A stretch of DNA of 64,000 nt from CAYSPG01 sp964432885. GTDB lineage: Bacteria; Bacteroidota; Bacteroidia; AKYH767-A; OLB10. The position numbers and the translations under genes were made by a program. The notes below the pieces were generated by a model. The model saw only the letters and a list, made by a program, of their open reading frames with translations, was not told the origin of the DNA and ran no database searches. The stretch covers positions 23,387 through 87,386 of the forward strand of contig CAYSPG010000013.1 of assembly GCA_964432885.1 (NCBI GenBank), given 5' to 3'. Below, piece by piece: positions 19,674 to 28,068 of the stretch; positions within the stretch are counted from its first letter, which is position 1, and the number at the start of each line of letters is the position of its first letter.

Positions 19674-20984
19674 TTACTTTTTAATTTCTCTTTTGTAAAA
19701 ATCCACTACATACGGAATCAAAACTCTTACACATAAATAGCTCATATAAGCCGCTAAGTTCTTAACTGGTTCACCATTTTTCTCATCAGCTTTCTCTTCA
19801 TTTGTAAAGTCCATTACCGATTTTACAATCAACGACAATTTATTTCCCTTATTGAAAAGTTTAGCTGCTCTAATTACACCGTAGCTTTCCATTTCAAATC
19901 CAACAATTTTATTATTTACTTCCTGTGCTTTTTTTTCTAAAAAATCATTTGTCTTTAAAACGAATGAACCGCAAGCCAATGAATCAAACTTAAAACTAAG
20001 TGCATTTACAATTTCATTCTTGCGTTTGTTTTCTGTGTTATTGGGGATGAGACTATACATTCTATCTCTTATTTCATCAATTCTTGCAGATTCACTAATG
20101 AATTCAATAAAGTCATCATTAATAGGTTCATTGTAGCCGTATGGAATGAACTGTTCCTTTTCATATTTTCCAGTAATGATGTCAACTATATTTCTTGGTA
20201 TAATAATATCATACAACTTGGTTTCACTCTCCCTGCCTCCACAAACACCACTCATTATTAAAATGTCATTATTCGGCTGATAAAGAATACTTGAAGTAGT
20301 TAATGCTGCATCAACCATTCCCATATTTTTTTGACGAACAAATTGGATGGAATTTTGAAAGTCATAATTATATTTTTCAACCTTCTTAAATTTTCCAGTC
20401 AACATTCCCTTAGCTTCTGTTTCCATATAGATATTATCCCTAAAGCAGGAATACTCATCTTTTGTAAGTGCGGTAAGAATAGTAACGCTTGGTTCGTTGT
20501 TGATAGAAACAACTGTAGTTGGTAAGTTATTCTCGGTAGTATCATTTGAACAAGCTTCACCCTTAACATTTATAGGGATGTTATTAAAGAAATTCTCATT
20601 GGTCATTTCATCACCAAAAACTATTTCATAATTTTCATAAACCAACTTCTCGCATTCAACGGCACCTTTGGAAGGAAATATTTCATTTTCACGAGTGAAA
20701 AATGTGAAGTTTCCGTTGGGGAAAGCTTTCTTAAGATGTTTCATTTCTTTCCATCCTTGACAATCAGGAATTTCCTTAATATTATTTTTCCCTTTAAAGT
20801 CCATGTGAACAAGAACACGAAACTGAACATCATCCTTGAAGTCGTTAATTATTTGTATTAAAGGAGATGTATCGTGAATGAGAACAGAATAACCTCCTTC
20901 TCTAAACTTGTGGGCACTTTTGAAAAAAGTCCCAACCAAAGTATGCGAAGGTGCTATCAAAAAAAAGTTTATTATCTGTGTCAT
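19674..20984 (-). CDS. predicted nucleoside phosphorylase/nucleosidase with N-terminal extra domain
   Basis: 436 residues. Residues about 166-430 carry the marks of the purine nucleoside phosphorylase/MTA-SAH nucleosidase fold. These are VTILTALTKDEY at 167-178, the glycine turn GVCGGR at 246-251, the substrate motif VGFEMESYG at 361-369 and a late acidic segment VKSVMDFTNEEKAD at 387-400. Such domains cleave N-glycosidic bonds of purine nucleosides; some defence effectors of this fold destroy ATP or related nucleotides. Residues 1-130 form an alpha/beta domain (FRVLVHMDFKG, GNFTFFTRENE) of receiver-like or Rossmann-like appearance, joined by a flexible linker. No signal peptide, so it is cytoplasmic. 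It starts 2 bp after the stop of the 1850-residue protein. Confidence 0.85.
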   Translation of the reverse strand: MTQIINFFLIAPSHTLVGTFFKSAHKFREGGYSVLIHDTSPLIQIINDFKDDVQFRVLVHMDFKGKNNIKEIPDCQGWKEMKHLKKAFPNGNFTFFTRENEIFPSKGAVECEKLVYENYEIVFGDEMTNENFFNNIPINVKGEACSNDTTENNLPTTVVSINNEPSVTILTALTKDEYSCFRDNIYMETEAKGMLTGKFKKVEKYNYDFQNSIQFVRQKNMGMVDAALTTSSILYQPNNDILIMSGVCGGRESETKLYDIIIPRNIVDIITGKYEKEQFIPYGYNEPINDDFIEFISESARIDEIRDRMYSLIPNNTENKRKNEIVNALSFKFDSLACGSFVLKTNDFLEKKAQEVNNKIVGFEMESYGVIRAAKLFNKGNKLSLIVKSVMDFTNEEKADEKNGEPVKNLAAYMSYLCVRVLIPYVVDFYKREIKK

Positions 20985-20986
20985 GA

Positions 20987-23900
20987 TTATTTATCTTCTA
21001 ATGGTTTTTTATTGAACACTATTTTTACAATAAATGATTCTGATTGATGTGAAGGGCTTGGAAAGTATACATTTTCTTTGCCGCAAAACATTTCAAATAT
21101 CGGTTTAATCTCCTTCTCAATTCCTGAATAATGATTTCCCTCGTTCTGAATAAAAGGTTTGTCTTGCTTTATAAGCAAAGTTACTATTCCATTTTCGTCC
21201 TCTGAAATCTCAAAATCTAATATGGCATTTTCGTTTTCATCCCTCTTTGCAGCGTTAATGAGCAATTCAACTAAACCGAAAACAAGAAAATCAGAATGCC
21301 CGTTTACTAATGAATTTGTTGCAGGAATAGGCGCAACTGTAAAAGATTTTCTATTTGCTATTTCAGTAGTAACCGATTCGTGTTCTAATGCTGCTGCAAT
21401 ACAATCTTCAAGAAAGCAGATGTATCTAGTTGAGAACTGATTAAACCATTTGTCAGTTAAAAAATGCCTTAGTTGCAAATCATTAATCAACACATTTTTA
21501 AAATTTAAAATGGCAGTTACCCTTTCTGTGAAATCAGAATCTTCTACATCAACTAACTCTTTAAACACAGTATATTTTTGTTCCAAATCCTCCAGCACTT
21601 GATATACTGAATGCTCCCCGTCAACTAAATTTATGTAGATTTTTTTAGGATTTTCACAATGTATTTTATGCTTTTTGATTGTTTTAATGTTTGAATAGAC
21701 TTTATCATCTATTATCTTCCATATTTCAATAATTGAGTTTTTAATGTTGTCAATATCTTCCGTTACTACTTTAGAACCAATTGAAATTTTCAAATCTGAA
21801 ATCAAACGAATGAGTTCATCATGGTTTGAATTAGAATGTTCGTTTTTGAAGAAAATCTTTAAACTGTAAAGTGCTTGATTTACATCTTCTGTATTTACTG
21901 GCTCAATGTATCTAACGACTTTTCTTATAACTTCTTTAACTTTCTTTTTCTTATAAACTCCTTTTACTTCTTCTTTCTGAAATATGTCGTCCATCGCAAT
22001 AAGTGAAGTCTTAAATGCCTTGTTGAAGTCAGCATTTTTTAAAGGCTTTAAGTTCTTTACTAAAATGTAACTCAAATAGTTCAATCCACTTTCATCTTCA
22101 TCACTGAAATTGAAAATTGTTTCAAGTGTTTCTCTTTTATGAAGAGTAGGAGCAAAATATAATGCTGCCAAACGAACAATTGAATACTTACTCCACTTAA
22201 ATACAAAATCATTTATGTCGTGCCTGCCCGATAGAATGTCTGTAATGATTTCCTTGCATTTGTCATGAATATTTACAAGTAAATCTTTATGAACTTTAAA
22301 AAGTTTTGGTTCATGTAGAATGCAAATAAGAATAAGCTCAATCTCTCTTAGGACTTCTCGCTTATTAAAAATGTCTGTCTCGTCAAAGTGTTCAATAATT
22401 TTTTCATCAAAGGGTCTGTAATACTCCTTATAAAATCTATAACTGTCAATCTTCCCAAGCTTATCTCTCATTAAGAAAATTGAAACAATATCATATACCT
22501 TTTCATTTTTTGAATTGATTTCAGTGTAAGGAATATATTCAGGTGGTTTACTATTGGGTTCGTGGTTTAAATCAATGCGGCAAATTTCTTCTTGTCTTCT
22601 TTTATCAATATAAGTTTTGGTAGCTGTCGGGAAATTCTGGTCAGAGTATTTGTCTTGATATGAATTTAATTCGGCTAACTCCTCGCAAAATGGGCAACTT
22701 GATTTTGATGAGAAAACAGGAATGTGAAAATTAATTCCGAAAATGATATTGACAGTTGAAAAAGAAACTTTGCTTTTTAGAATTGTCTCTCTATTGGGTA
22801 ATTCTGCAATGCTTTCGTTAAAGTATTCATCATTCAAGGATTTCACTTTCAGTGCTTTTATTCTTGAGAAAAATTCCCTGTTGTAATCTTCAATTCTGCC
22901 AATAACAGAGATTACATCAATTCTTGCAACATCTAAAAAAGAAATTGAATCAATCATCTGGACTAATGACTCTCCTGTTAGTGCTCCACTATCAAAAATC
23001 AGAATGTGTTTCCCTTTTGTGATATTGTTGAATCTTTTAGGTGGAAATGGGAAACGCCAACCTTTATCTGTATCAAATCGTTGTAAGCCGATTATATTTT
23101 CCTCAGGTGTCTTAAAAACTTCATTAAACTGTTTGTGTGAAAAATTTTCAATTCCCGAAAAGATTGGGTAGAAAATAAAATTGGGCTTGTAATTATACTT
23201 TCCTACAAATTTGGAATCACCTTCTTTTGTTAATTCAGCTAATTTATCCTTGATGTCAACCGTTATTAATTTAGAAAGATTTTTACTTTCTAATTGTTCA
23301 GCCAATGAAATGATTGAGAATAGTTTGGTTGCATCATCAATATTTCTGTTATAGAGTTTTGTTTCATAATCCTTATCAATTTTACTTTTTATCTCTTGAA
23401 TGATTCTCTTTCCTTCATTATCAGAAAATAACGGTCTCATATTCGTGAGGTAACCGTTATGTGAAATGTTCTGCTCAAAATGTCCAATCTTAAAAAATTT
23501 ACTTTGATACAATTCCAATTCTTCATCTTTTATCGGCAAAAGTTCATTAGGGTCTTCAAAAAGAATTCTTTGCTTTTCTGCATACTCGTCACTTAGTTCA
23601 ACAACTGTATTCAGTAAAGGATTAATTCTTTTAATGTCAATGTCAGTTTCTTTAAAAACTTTATTACATGCCTTGCTTAATACTTGAATTGTAAAATCTT
23701 TGCGTTTGTATTTTCTAATTTCAATTTCCTTTTCAGGATATCCAACTAAAGTAAATAGCGGTTCATTTTTGAGTTTTTCAAATTCACAATCATCTTCTTC
23801 CTCTCCATTTATTTTTTCAATTCGGCAATCTGTAATAGACATTACAGCTTTGATTAATGCTTCTTTCTTTCCAATTTTTTCAATCAAGTTAGATACCAAT

Positions 23901-26539
23901 GAACCAGTTGAAATAACATCATTGACAATAATTACAGAATCGTCCTTTCTGATTTTCGCAAACGGTTTTTCATCTTCAAAGCTGTAGTAACTTGAAAGCA
24001 TAATTAGTGAAGGGCAATCTTCCATTGTATCGCCTTCTCCCGTTTTTAAATTTTTGTATGCAGGGTCTTCCTTAATTAAATCTCTAATAGCAACACCAAT
24101 TAGTTGACTGCTGACTGTAACAGTTATGATTCTGTTGAATGCTGTTGAACTGCTTTTAGGATGTGTCGCAATGTATTTGTCTAAAAGCCTTTTCGCCAAA
24201 TACTTTGCTAAGTATTTATTGTGCAGTGTTTCGTAAAGTGAAAGGTATCGGATTTGAAAACTTCCTTTTGAAGCTTGAAAAATGAAATGTTCTTTAACTC
24301 CTTTCTTTAAGTATTTTTTGACTGGGATTGAACCATCAGTTATGAGGCGGTTAATTAAAATGCAAATTTCCTTTTGTCTGGATTCTTTAAACTTTTCTAC
24401 GAGTTCCAAGGAGGTATTAAATATTGCATATTTAAAATCAAAATTATCTGCAAACAAACTACCCCCTAATGATTCACTATAAAGCAAATCCTTGGTTTTA
24501 ATTGAATCAACATCCCCAAGAAAAAGTTTGTCCAAATACATTTCATCCTCTTCCTCTTTTACTCCAATCCAATTTAAGCTTTTGACAATGAGTTTATCAG
24601 TTTCGTATAAGTCAAAATTGATACAGGGGATAGGTCTGAAAATGTGAGGTTCATTATCTTTTGCGAAAAGATTTTGCTTAAATTGCGAAAGGATGCTGTA
24701 AACATTCTTTTTTAATTTCTCGTGGTATTTTACCCTTTCATCAACAAGGTTTATGATTACTGCTTTTGAGTATTCGCTGATGTAGGGAGAATTTGTTAGA
24801 TAGAATAAAATCGGTTGAATATTATCTGTTCTCGGATAAAACTCAAAATCAATAAATATTACACACTTTTTTGCAGCTCGTTTACTTAGCTCTGCTAATA
24901 ATTCAATATAGATATAGGAATCAAGTCCCTTTTCTTTATCAAGTTCTTTGGGCTTGATTGTAGTAATAACCTTTTCATAGAGAAAAAGCATACTAATATA
25001 CTCGTAGGTTTCTGGCTCAAATGTTTTACTCGGTAGATTCTCTGTGTCAGTAAGAGAAAAATAAATGTCCTTGTAAAGTTGCTTGTTGTCTGTTCTTACT
25101 GGTGCATAGCTTAAAGTATCTTTTTTCTTTTCAGGCAGAACAATGGACATCATTGTTCCTTCAAAGTAAGAGTTAGTAGTTTTTACAATTCTAATTGCAT
25201 CCTTAATTGTAGTAATTGGTTCAAGAAATGGGACAAGTTTATTTCCATTTTTGGTGAGATATATTTTATCTGAAAAATCGTAAACGATTTTTCCTTGTCC
25301 GCTTCTGACTGTCAATAGCCCTTTATACCTTCTAACCATATCAATAAGAAAGTATAACCCTCTTGGAAATAGTTCAGGGTGTTCTAATCTTGCATCATAT
25401 TGATTCCGAGAAGATTCAGGATAAAAGGCATATTCTAATATTTGAGTTTCAGGGTTAGGGGTCTTAAATTTTTCAACATTGCCTTCAATTTTTGAATACT
25501 CTTGAAATTTTTCTTTGAGTGTAGAGTGAATACCATCTCCAAAATCAAGAAATGTGAATTCAAGAAATGAACTGTTTTTGAAATTACTTTGATACTTTGA
25601 TAAATCTGCTTCACGCAATTCTTTATATGCTTCAACTTCTTTGGTTGTAAACTTGTCCGCCTTTAGCTTTATATCTTTTATTATTTCTGTTTTATCCTTG
25701 TAAAAATCTAAAGTATCAGCATCCTTTTCTATTGTGAACTGATTGATAAAATTTTGTCCTTTAGCTTTGTAGTCTTCCCATTTATTATGAAGTGAAAGGG
25801 CAAAATAACATTCTTCAATTCCTTTGTTTTTATCAGAAATGTTAGAATGTATAAGTGAGTTAGCAAATAATTCTTTTGTAATTACATGGCTAATTATTTT
25901 GCTTTCAAATGGAGAGTAGCAATTGAAAGTTTCAAGTCTGTTAACAATGGTTGGGTTTAGGTCAAATGGTCCAACTGTATTTTTTTGGTTGATAGTTTTA
26001 TTGCCGCTTATAACATCTGTAAAAGTATTTGCTACGGCACTCGGAATTTTTTCAGAACTAATAACTGTGAAAGGAATAACTAAATGTCCGAATAGCTCTG
26101 TGACATCATCACCTTTCGTATTGTAACCTTCAACTACATTTTGAAAACTCGTTGATTTTAGTCCAATAAAATCAAGCATGCCCCAAACACGCAAAAGAAA
26201 AATGCTTCTGTTTTTTCTTCGGTTTATTCTTTCGGAATTATCGCTGTCAAGTATTTTTCTTACACTTATTAGGTCTTCCTTTTCCCGATAAAGCCCAGCA
26301 TCAAAAATGTTGTAAGGGAACGGTAGCCAAACATCAACTTTTTTTTCTTCGTTAGCAACATTTCTAATCCATGCAAATAAGAATGCAATTTCTTCTGTAT
26401 TTACCCATTCCACTAAAGATAAGTCAAAAATAATTTCATCAGAATTGTTGGCAAATGATTTCTCCCAGTATTCAGAGATTACTTCGTCTAAATGTGTTTG
26501 ACAAAATTTTGTGTTAAATAATATTCTTACTGTGGCCAT
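20987..26539 (-). CDS. 1850-aa protein with GHKL ATPase-like, STAS-like and phosphoribosyltransferase-like regions
   Basis: Not a named family to me. Residues 1-75 look like a STAS domain (EIIFDLSLVEWVNTEEIAFL). About 200-420 matches a GHKL/HATPase fold, with N-box TKELFANSLIHSN at 221-233, G1-like LDFGDGIHS at 331-339 and G2-like FPRGLYFLIDMV at 391-402, then LLTVRSGQGK. About 795-905 resembles a phosphoribosyltransferase (SVIIVNDVISTGSLVSN at 868-884). A second such region at about 1115-1290 has HILIFDSGALTGES at 1178-1191, then a CPFC pair at 1282-1285. The C-terminal ~110 residues repeat a HATPase N-box (VFGLVELLINAAKRDENENA, 1753-1772). It is soluble. As first gene of the operon it may be the sensor or switch controlling the nucleosidase and membrane protein; this is inference. 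Confidence 0.85.
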   Translation of the reverse strand: MATVRILFNTKFCQTHLDEVISEYWEKSFANNSDEIIFDLSLVEWVNTEEIAFLFAWIRNVANEEKKVDVWLPFPYNIFDAGLYREKEDLISVRKILDSDNSERINRRKNRSIFLLRVWGMLDFIGLKSTSFQNVVEGYNTKGDDVTELFGHLVIPFTVISSEKIPSAVANTFTDVISGNKTINQKNTVGPFDLNPTIVNRLETFNCYSPFESKIISHVITKELFANSLIHSNISDKNKGIEECYFALSLHNKWEDYKAKGQNFINQFTIEKDADTLDFYKDKTEIIKDIKLKADKFTTKEVEAYKELREADLSKYQSNFKNSSFLEFTFLDFGDGIHSTLKEKFQEYSKIEGNVEKFKTPNPETQILEYAFYPESSRNQYDARLEHPELFPRGLYFLIDMVRRYKGLLTVRSGQGKIVYDFSDKIYLTKNGNKLVPFLEPITTIKDAIRIVKTTNSYFEGTMMSIVLPEKKKDTLSYAPVRTDNKQLYKDIYFSLTDTENLPSKTFEPETYEYISMLFLYEKVITTIKPKELDKEKGLDSYIYIELLAELSKRAAKKCVIFIDFEFYPRTDNIQPILFYLTNSPYISEYSKAVIINLVDERVKYHEKLKKNVYSILSQFKQNLFAKDNEPHIFRPIPCINFDLYETDKLIVKSLNWIGVKEEEDEMYLDKLFLGDVDSIKTKDLLYSESLGGSLFADNFDFKYAIFNTSLELVEKFKESRQKEICILINRLITDGSIPVKKYLKKGVKEHFIFQASKGSFQIRYLSLYETLHNKYLAKYLAKRLLDKYIATHPKSSSTAFNRIITVTVSSQLIGVAIRDLIKEDPAYKNLKTGEGDTMEDCPSLIMLSSYYSFEDEKPFAKIRKDDSVIIVNDVISTGSLVSNLIEKIGKKEALIKAVMSITDCRIEKINGEEEDDCEFEKLKNEPLFTLVGYPEKEIEIRKYKRKDFTIQVLSKACNKVFKETDIDIKRINPLLNTVVELSDEYAEKQRILFEDPNELLPIKDEELELYQSKFFKIGHFEQNISHNGYLTNMRPLFSDNEGKRIIQEIKSKIDKDYETKLYNRNIDDATKLFSIISLAEQLESKNLSKLITVDIKDKLAELTKEGDSKFVGKYNYKPNFIFYPIFSGIENFSHKQFNEVFKTPEENIIGLQRFDTDKGWRFPFPPKRFNNITKGKHILIFDSGALTGESLVQMIDSISFLDVARIDVISVIGRIEDYNREFFSRIKALKVKSLNDEYFNESIAELPNRETILKSKVSFSTVNIIFGINFHIPVFSSKSSCPFCEELAELNSYQDKYSDQNFPTATKTYIDKRRQEEICRIDLNHEPNSKPPEYIPYTEINSKNEKVYDIVSIFLMRDKLGKIDSYRFYKEYYRPFDEKIIEHFDETDIFNKREVLREIELILICILHEPKLFKVHKDLLVNIHDKCKEIITDILSGRHDINDFVFKWSKYSIVRLAALYFAPTLHKRETLETIFNFSDEDESGLNYLSYILVKNLKPLKNADFNKAFKTSLIAMDDIFQKEEVKGVYKKKKVKEVIRKVVRYIEPVNTEDVNQALYSLKIFFKNEHSNSNHDELIRLISDLKISIGSKVVTEDIDNIKNSIIEIWKIIDDKVYSNIKTIKKHKIHCENPKKIYINLVDGEHSVYQVLEDLEQKYTVFKELVDVEDSDFTERVTAILNFKNVLINDLQLRHFLTDKWFNQFSTRYICFLEDCIAAALEHESVTTEIANRKSFTVAPIPATNSLVNGHSDFLVFGLVELLINAAKRDENENAILDFEISEDENGIVTLLIKQDKPFIQNEGNHYSGIEKEIKPIFEMFCGKENVYFPSPSHQSESFIVKIVFNKKPLEDK

Positions 26540-26624
26540 TTAATTTCTATAATGATTATTTTGTCTTGCAAAGTAAAAAGATAACTTCAGATTCAGATGT
26601 TAGCACTATCATTTGGGCGGTAGG

Positions 26625-26690
26625 GCAAAAGCAAATGTGAAGCAACTGTGTGTTGGCTGGTGGGTGGCGTTGCTTCTCTTTTGCTTTTGC
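26625..26690. repeat. GCAAAAGC hairpin repeat, copy 4
   Basis: Arms GCAAAAGCAAATGTGAAGCAAC and GTTGCTTCTCTTTTGCTTTTGC pair almost fully around a loop of about 22 bases. It lies in the leader of the three-gene operon, 86 bp before its first ATG. The arm sequence differs from copies 3 and 6 (AAAATAAAA type) but stays self-complementary. Confidence 0.6.
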
Positions 26691-26778
26691 GAAGGATAGC
26701 AAACACGGCTTGTCCGAAAATTGGTTGTCTGTTCATTTAATGTCTGTCTGTTAGGTTACGCACTGTCGCCATAGCATG

Positions 26779-26993
26779 ACCGATAACACGGAGGGGCTTA
26801 ACGAAGTTTTATTTTTAAGGAGAAATAGCTTGACTGTTTATTCAAAAAAAATGCAACAGAATGATAAAGTTTTTTTGCCTTGATGTTAGGTTGCATTTTT
26901 TTTGAGCAAGCACGAAGATAATTAGAATTCCATAGACAAGAAATAGTGCGCAGACCTTAAAAATAATATTTCGTTAAGCTTGATGTTATGCGA
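26779..26993 (-). repeat. attC-like imperfect palindrome D (215 bp)
   Basis: Ends are ACCGATAAC (26779-26787) and GTTATGCGA (26985-26993). The inner arms GCTTAACGAAGTTTTATTTT and AATAATATTTCGTTAAGC pair well. The centre has a nested AAAAAAAATGCAAC ... GTTGCATTTTTTTT hairpin (26844-26903) whose A and T runs could make it a two-way terminator. Length and plan equal those of the element at 6667-6881. It marks the 5' boundary of the three-gene operon unit. Confidence 0.65.
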
Positions 26994-27192
26994 TAGTTTT
27001 GCTTCAGTGTGGCTATAGTGTCCAACGTGCCATGCCATGTGTTAACCTCTTTCCAAAATGGGCTATTTTGTTTAATTCCCAATTAACGAAGTAGCCCGAA
27101 TAACAAAGTCAACACTGTGGCTGGCTTACAAATTTCTTTGCCCGTCCCGCTACCGGTCACTGCCCACCTAACCCACTTCCCACAAGGGACGG

Positions 27193-27433
27193 TTAAGCTA
27201 CCGCATTAATCAGGCAATGCACACTCACCAAGTCATCAGGCAGCAATTCTCTAAACACATGTTGAAAAATTTTTGCGGCAAAAACACACAAAAAGTCAAA
27301 AAAAACCGCTAACTTTATGCAACTCATGCTTGACAGCATTACAATCAAACACTGTATCGCCTTTATGTAAAAACTTTTCCAACAGTCTCTACAGTGCCTG
27401 ATTGGTTGATTTGAAAAAAATCAACTGTTGCAT
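27193..27433 (-). pseudogene. degenerate small ORF in a gene-poor cassette-like unit
   Basis: From the ATG at 27433 the minus strand reads MQQLIFFKSTNQAL, then a TAG stop, then RLLEKFLHKGDTVFDCNAV and HELHKVSG. At a run of eight T (near 27300) the frame shifts and continues with CVFAAKIFQHVFRELLPDD and LVSVHCLINAVA before TAA at 27193. The pieces look protein-like and are joined by one stop and one frameshift, so a decayed gene of about 75-80 residues is plausible. The family is unknown. An intact 44-residue reading starts at 27327. It is the only candidate gene between the attC-like elements at 26779 and 27528. Confidence 0.3.
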
Positions 27434-27527
27434 AAAAAAATTTTACTCCCCTTTACAATATTGCCGCCTGATTCCGCTGCCTAAAAAGTGCTATTGACGC
27501 AAAGAAATTGCACACAGAAAGAAAATT

Positions 27528-27663
27528 TCGCATAACGTTTTGCAGATTTGCGATGGGCGGGATTTTTACCACTGAACTTTATACGGAGCACAAAACTTTC
27601 GGCTACCACTAAACTGTCTGCGGAGAACGGAACCCCGCCTATTGCAAATGTGCTGTTATCAGC
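27528..27663 (-). repeat. attC-like imperfect palindrome B (136 bp)
   Basis: Ends are TCGCATAAC (27528-27536) and GTTATCAGC (27655-27663). The arms GCAGATTTGCGATGGGCGGG and CCCCGCCTATTGCAAATGTGC pair with a few mismatches. It is nearly identical in the arms to the element at 37126-37261. It lies downstream of the metal-efflux and P-type ATPase operon. Confidence 0.65.
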
Positions 27664-27737
27664 TGCCCTTCTGTCTGTCCGAAGTGGTGTTGGTTGGGTT
27701 TTGTCGGGTATGAATGCACTGTCCCCGTGCGGTTGCT

Positions 27738-27801
27738 TGCACTCTCTTTTGCTTTTGCTGCGTTTGCCTGTGTGGGGTGGCAAACGCAAATGTGAGTGCA
27801 A
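27738..27801. repeat. TTGCACTC hairpin repeat, copy 5
   Basis: Arms TTGCACTC...GCGTTTGCC and GGCAAACGC...GAGTGCAA close a short loop. Outer arm and CACATTT/AGAG motifs match the other five copies, while the inner arm (GCGTTTGCC) is unique and compensated. It lies 75 bp from the attC-like element B, on the gene side. Confidence 0.6.
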
Positions 27802-28006
27802 AGGCGTGGGCTTTAGATGCACTGTCTGTTTAATTTGCAGTATGCTGTTTCCTTTTGTAATTATGTTGTTTTCTTTTTGCAGTTGCATTTTTCTACTTTG
27901 CAGTTTTGTTTTTCTAAAGTAAAGTTGCTCGTTTTCAGTTGTCAGTAAGCAATAAACTTGTTGCAGTTTAACTTTTATAAAGTTAAGTAGTTGTTTTCTC
28001 AAATAA

Positions 28007-28046
28007 AAACAGGTTTCTCCAAAAATAGGGAGGGAGAAACCTGTTT
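28007..28046 (-). terminator. intrinsic terminator after the 28069-28815 gene
   Basis: A 14-bp perfect stem, AAACAGGTTTCTCC / GGAGAAACCTGTTT, with a 12-base loop lies 22 bp after the gene's stop codon on the minus strand. It is followed by a T-rich stretch (TTTTTATTTG). It should end transcription of the gene and possibly of the whole efflux operon. Confidence 0.8.
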
Positions 28047-28068
28047 AATATTAGTCGTGTGCTATTTG

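Noticed and set aside
27481..28002. 173-residue minus-strand frame containing NSTFAIGGVPFSADSLVV
   Set aside because: It is the translation of the attC-like palindrome and of the hairpin repeat; a very similar false peptide arises from the related element at 37126-37261.
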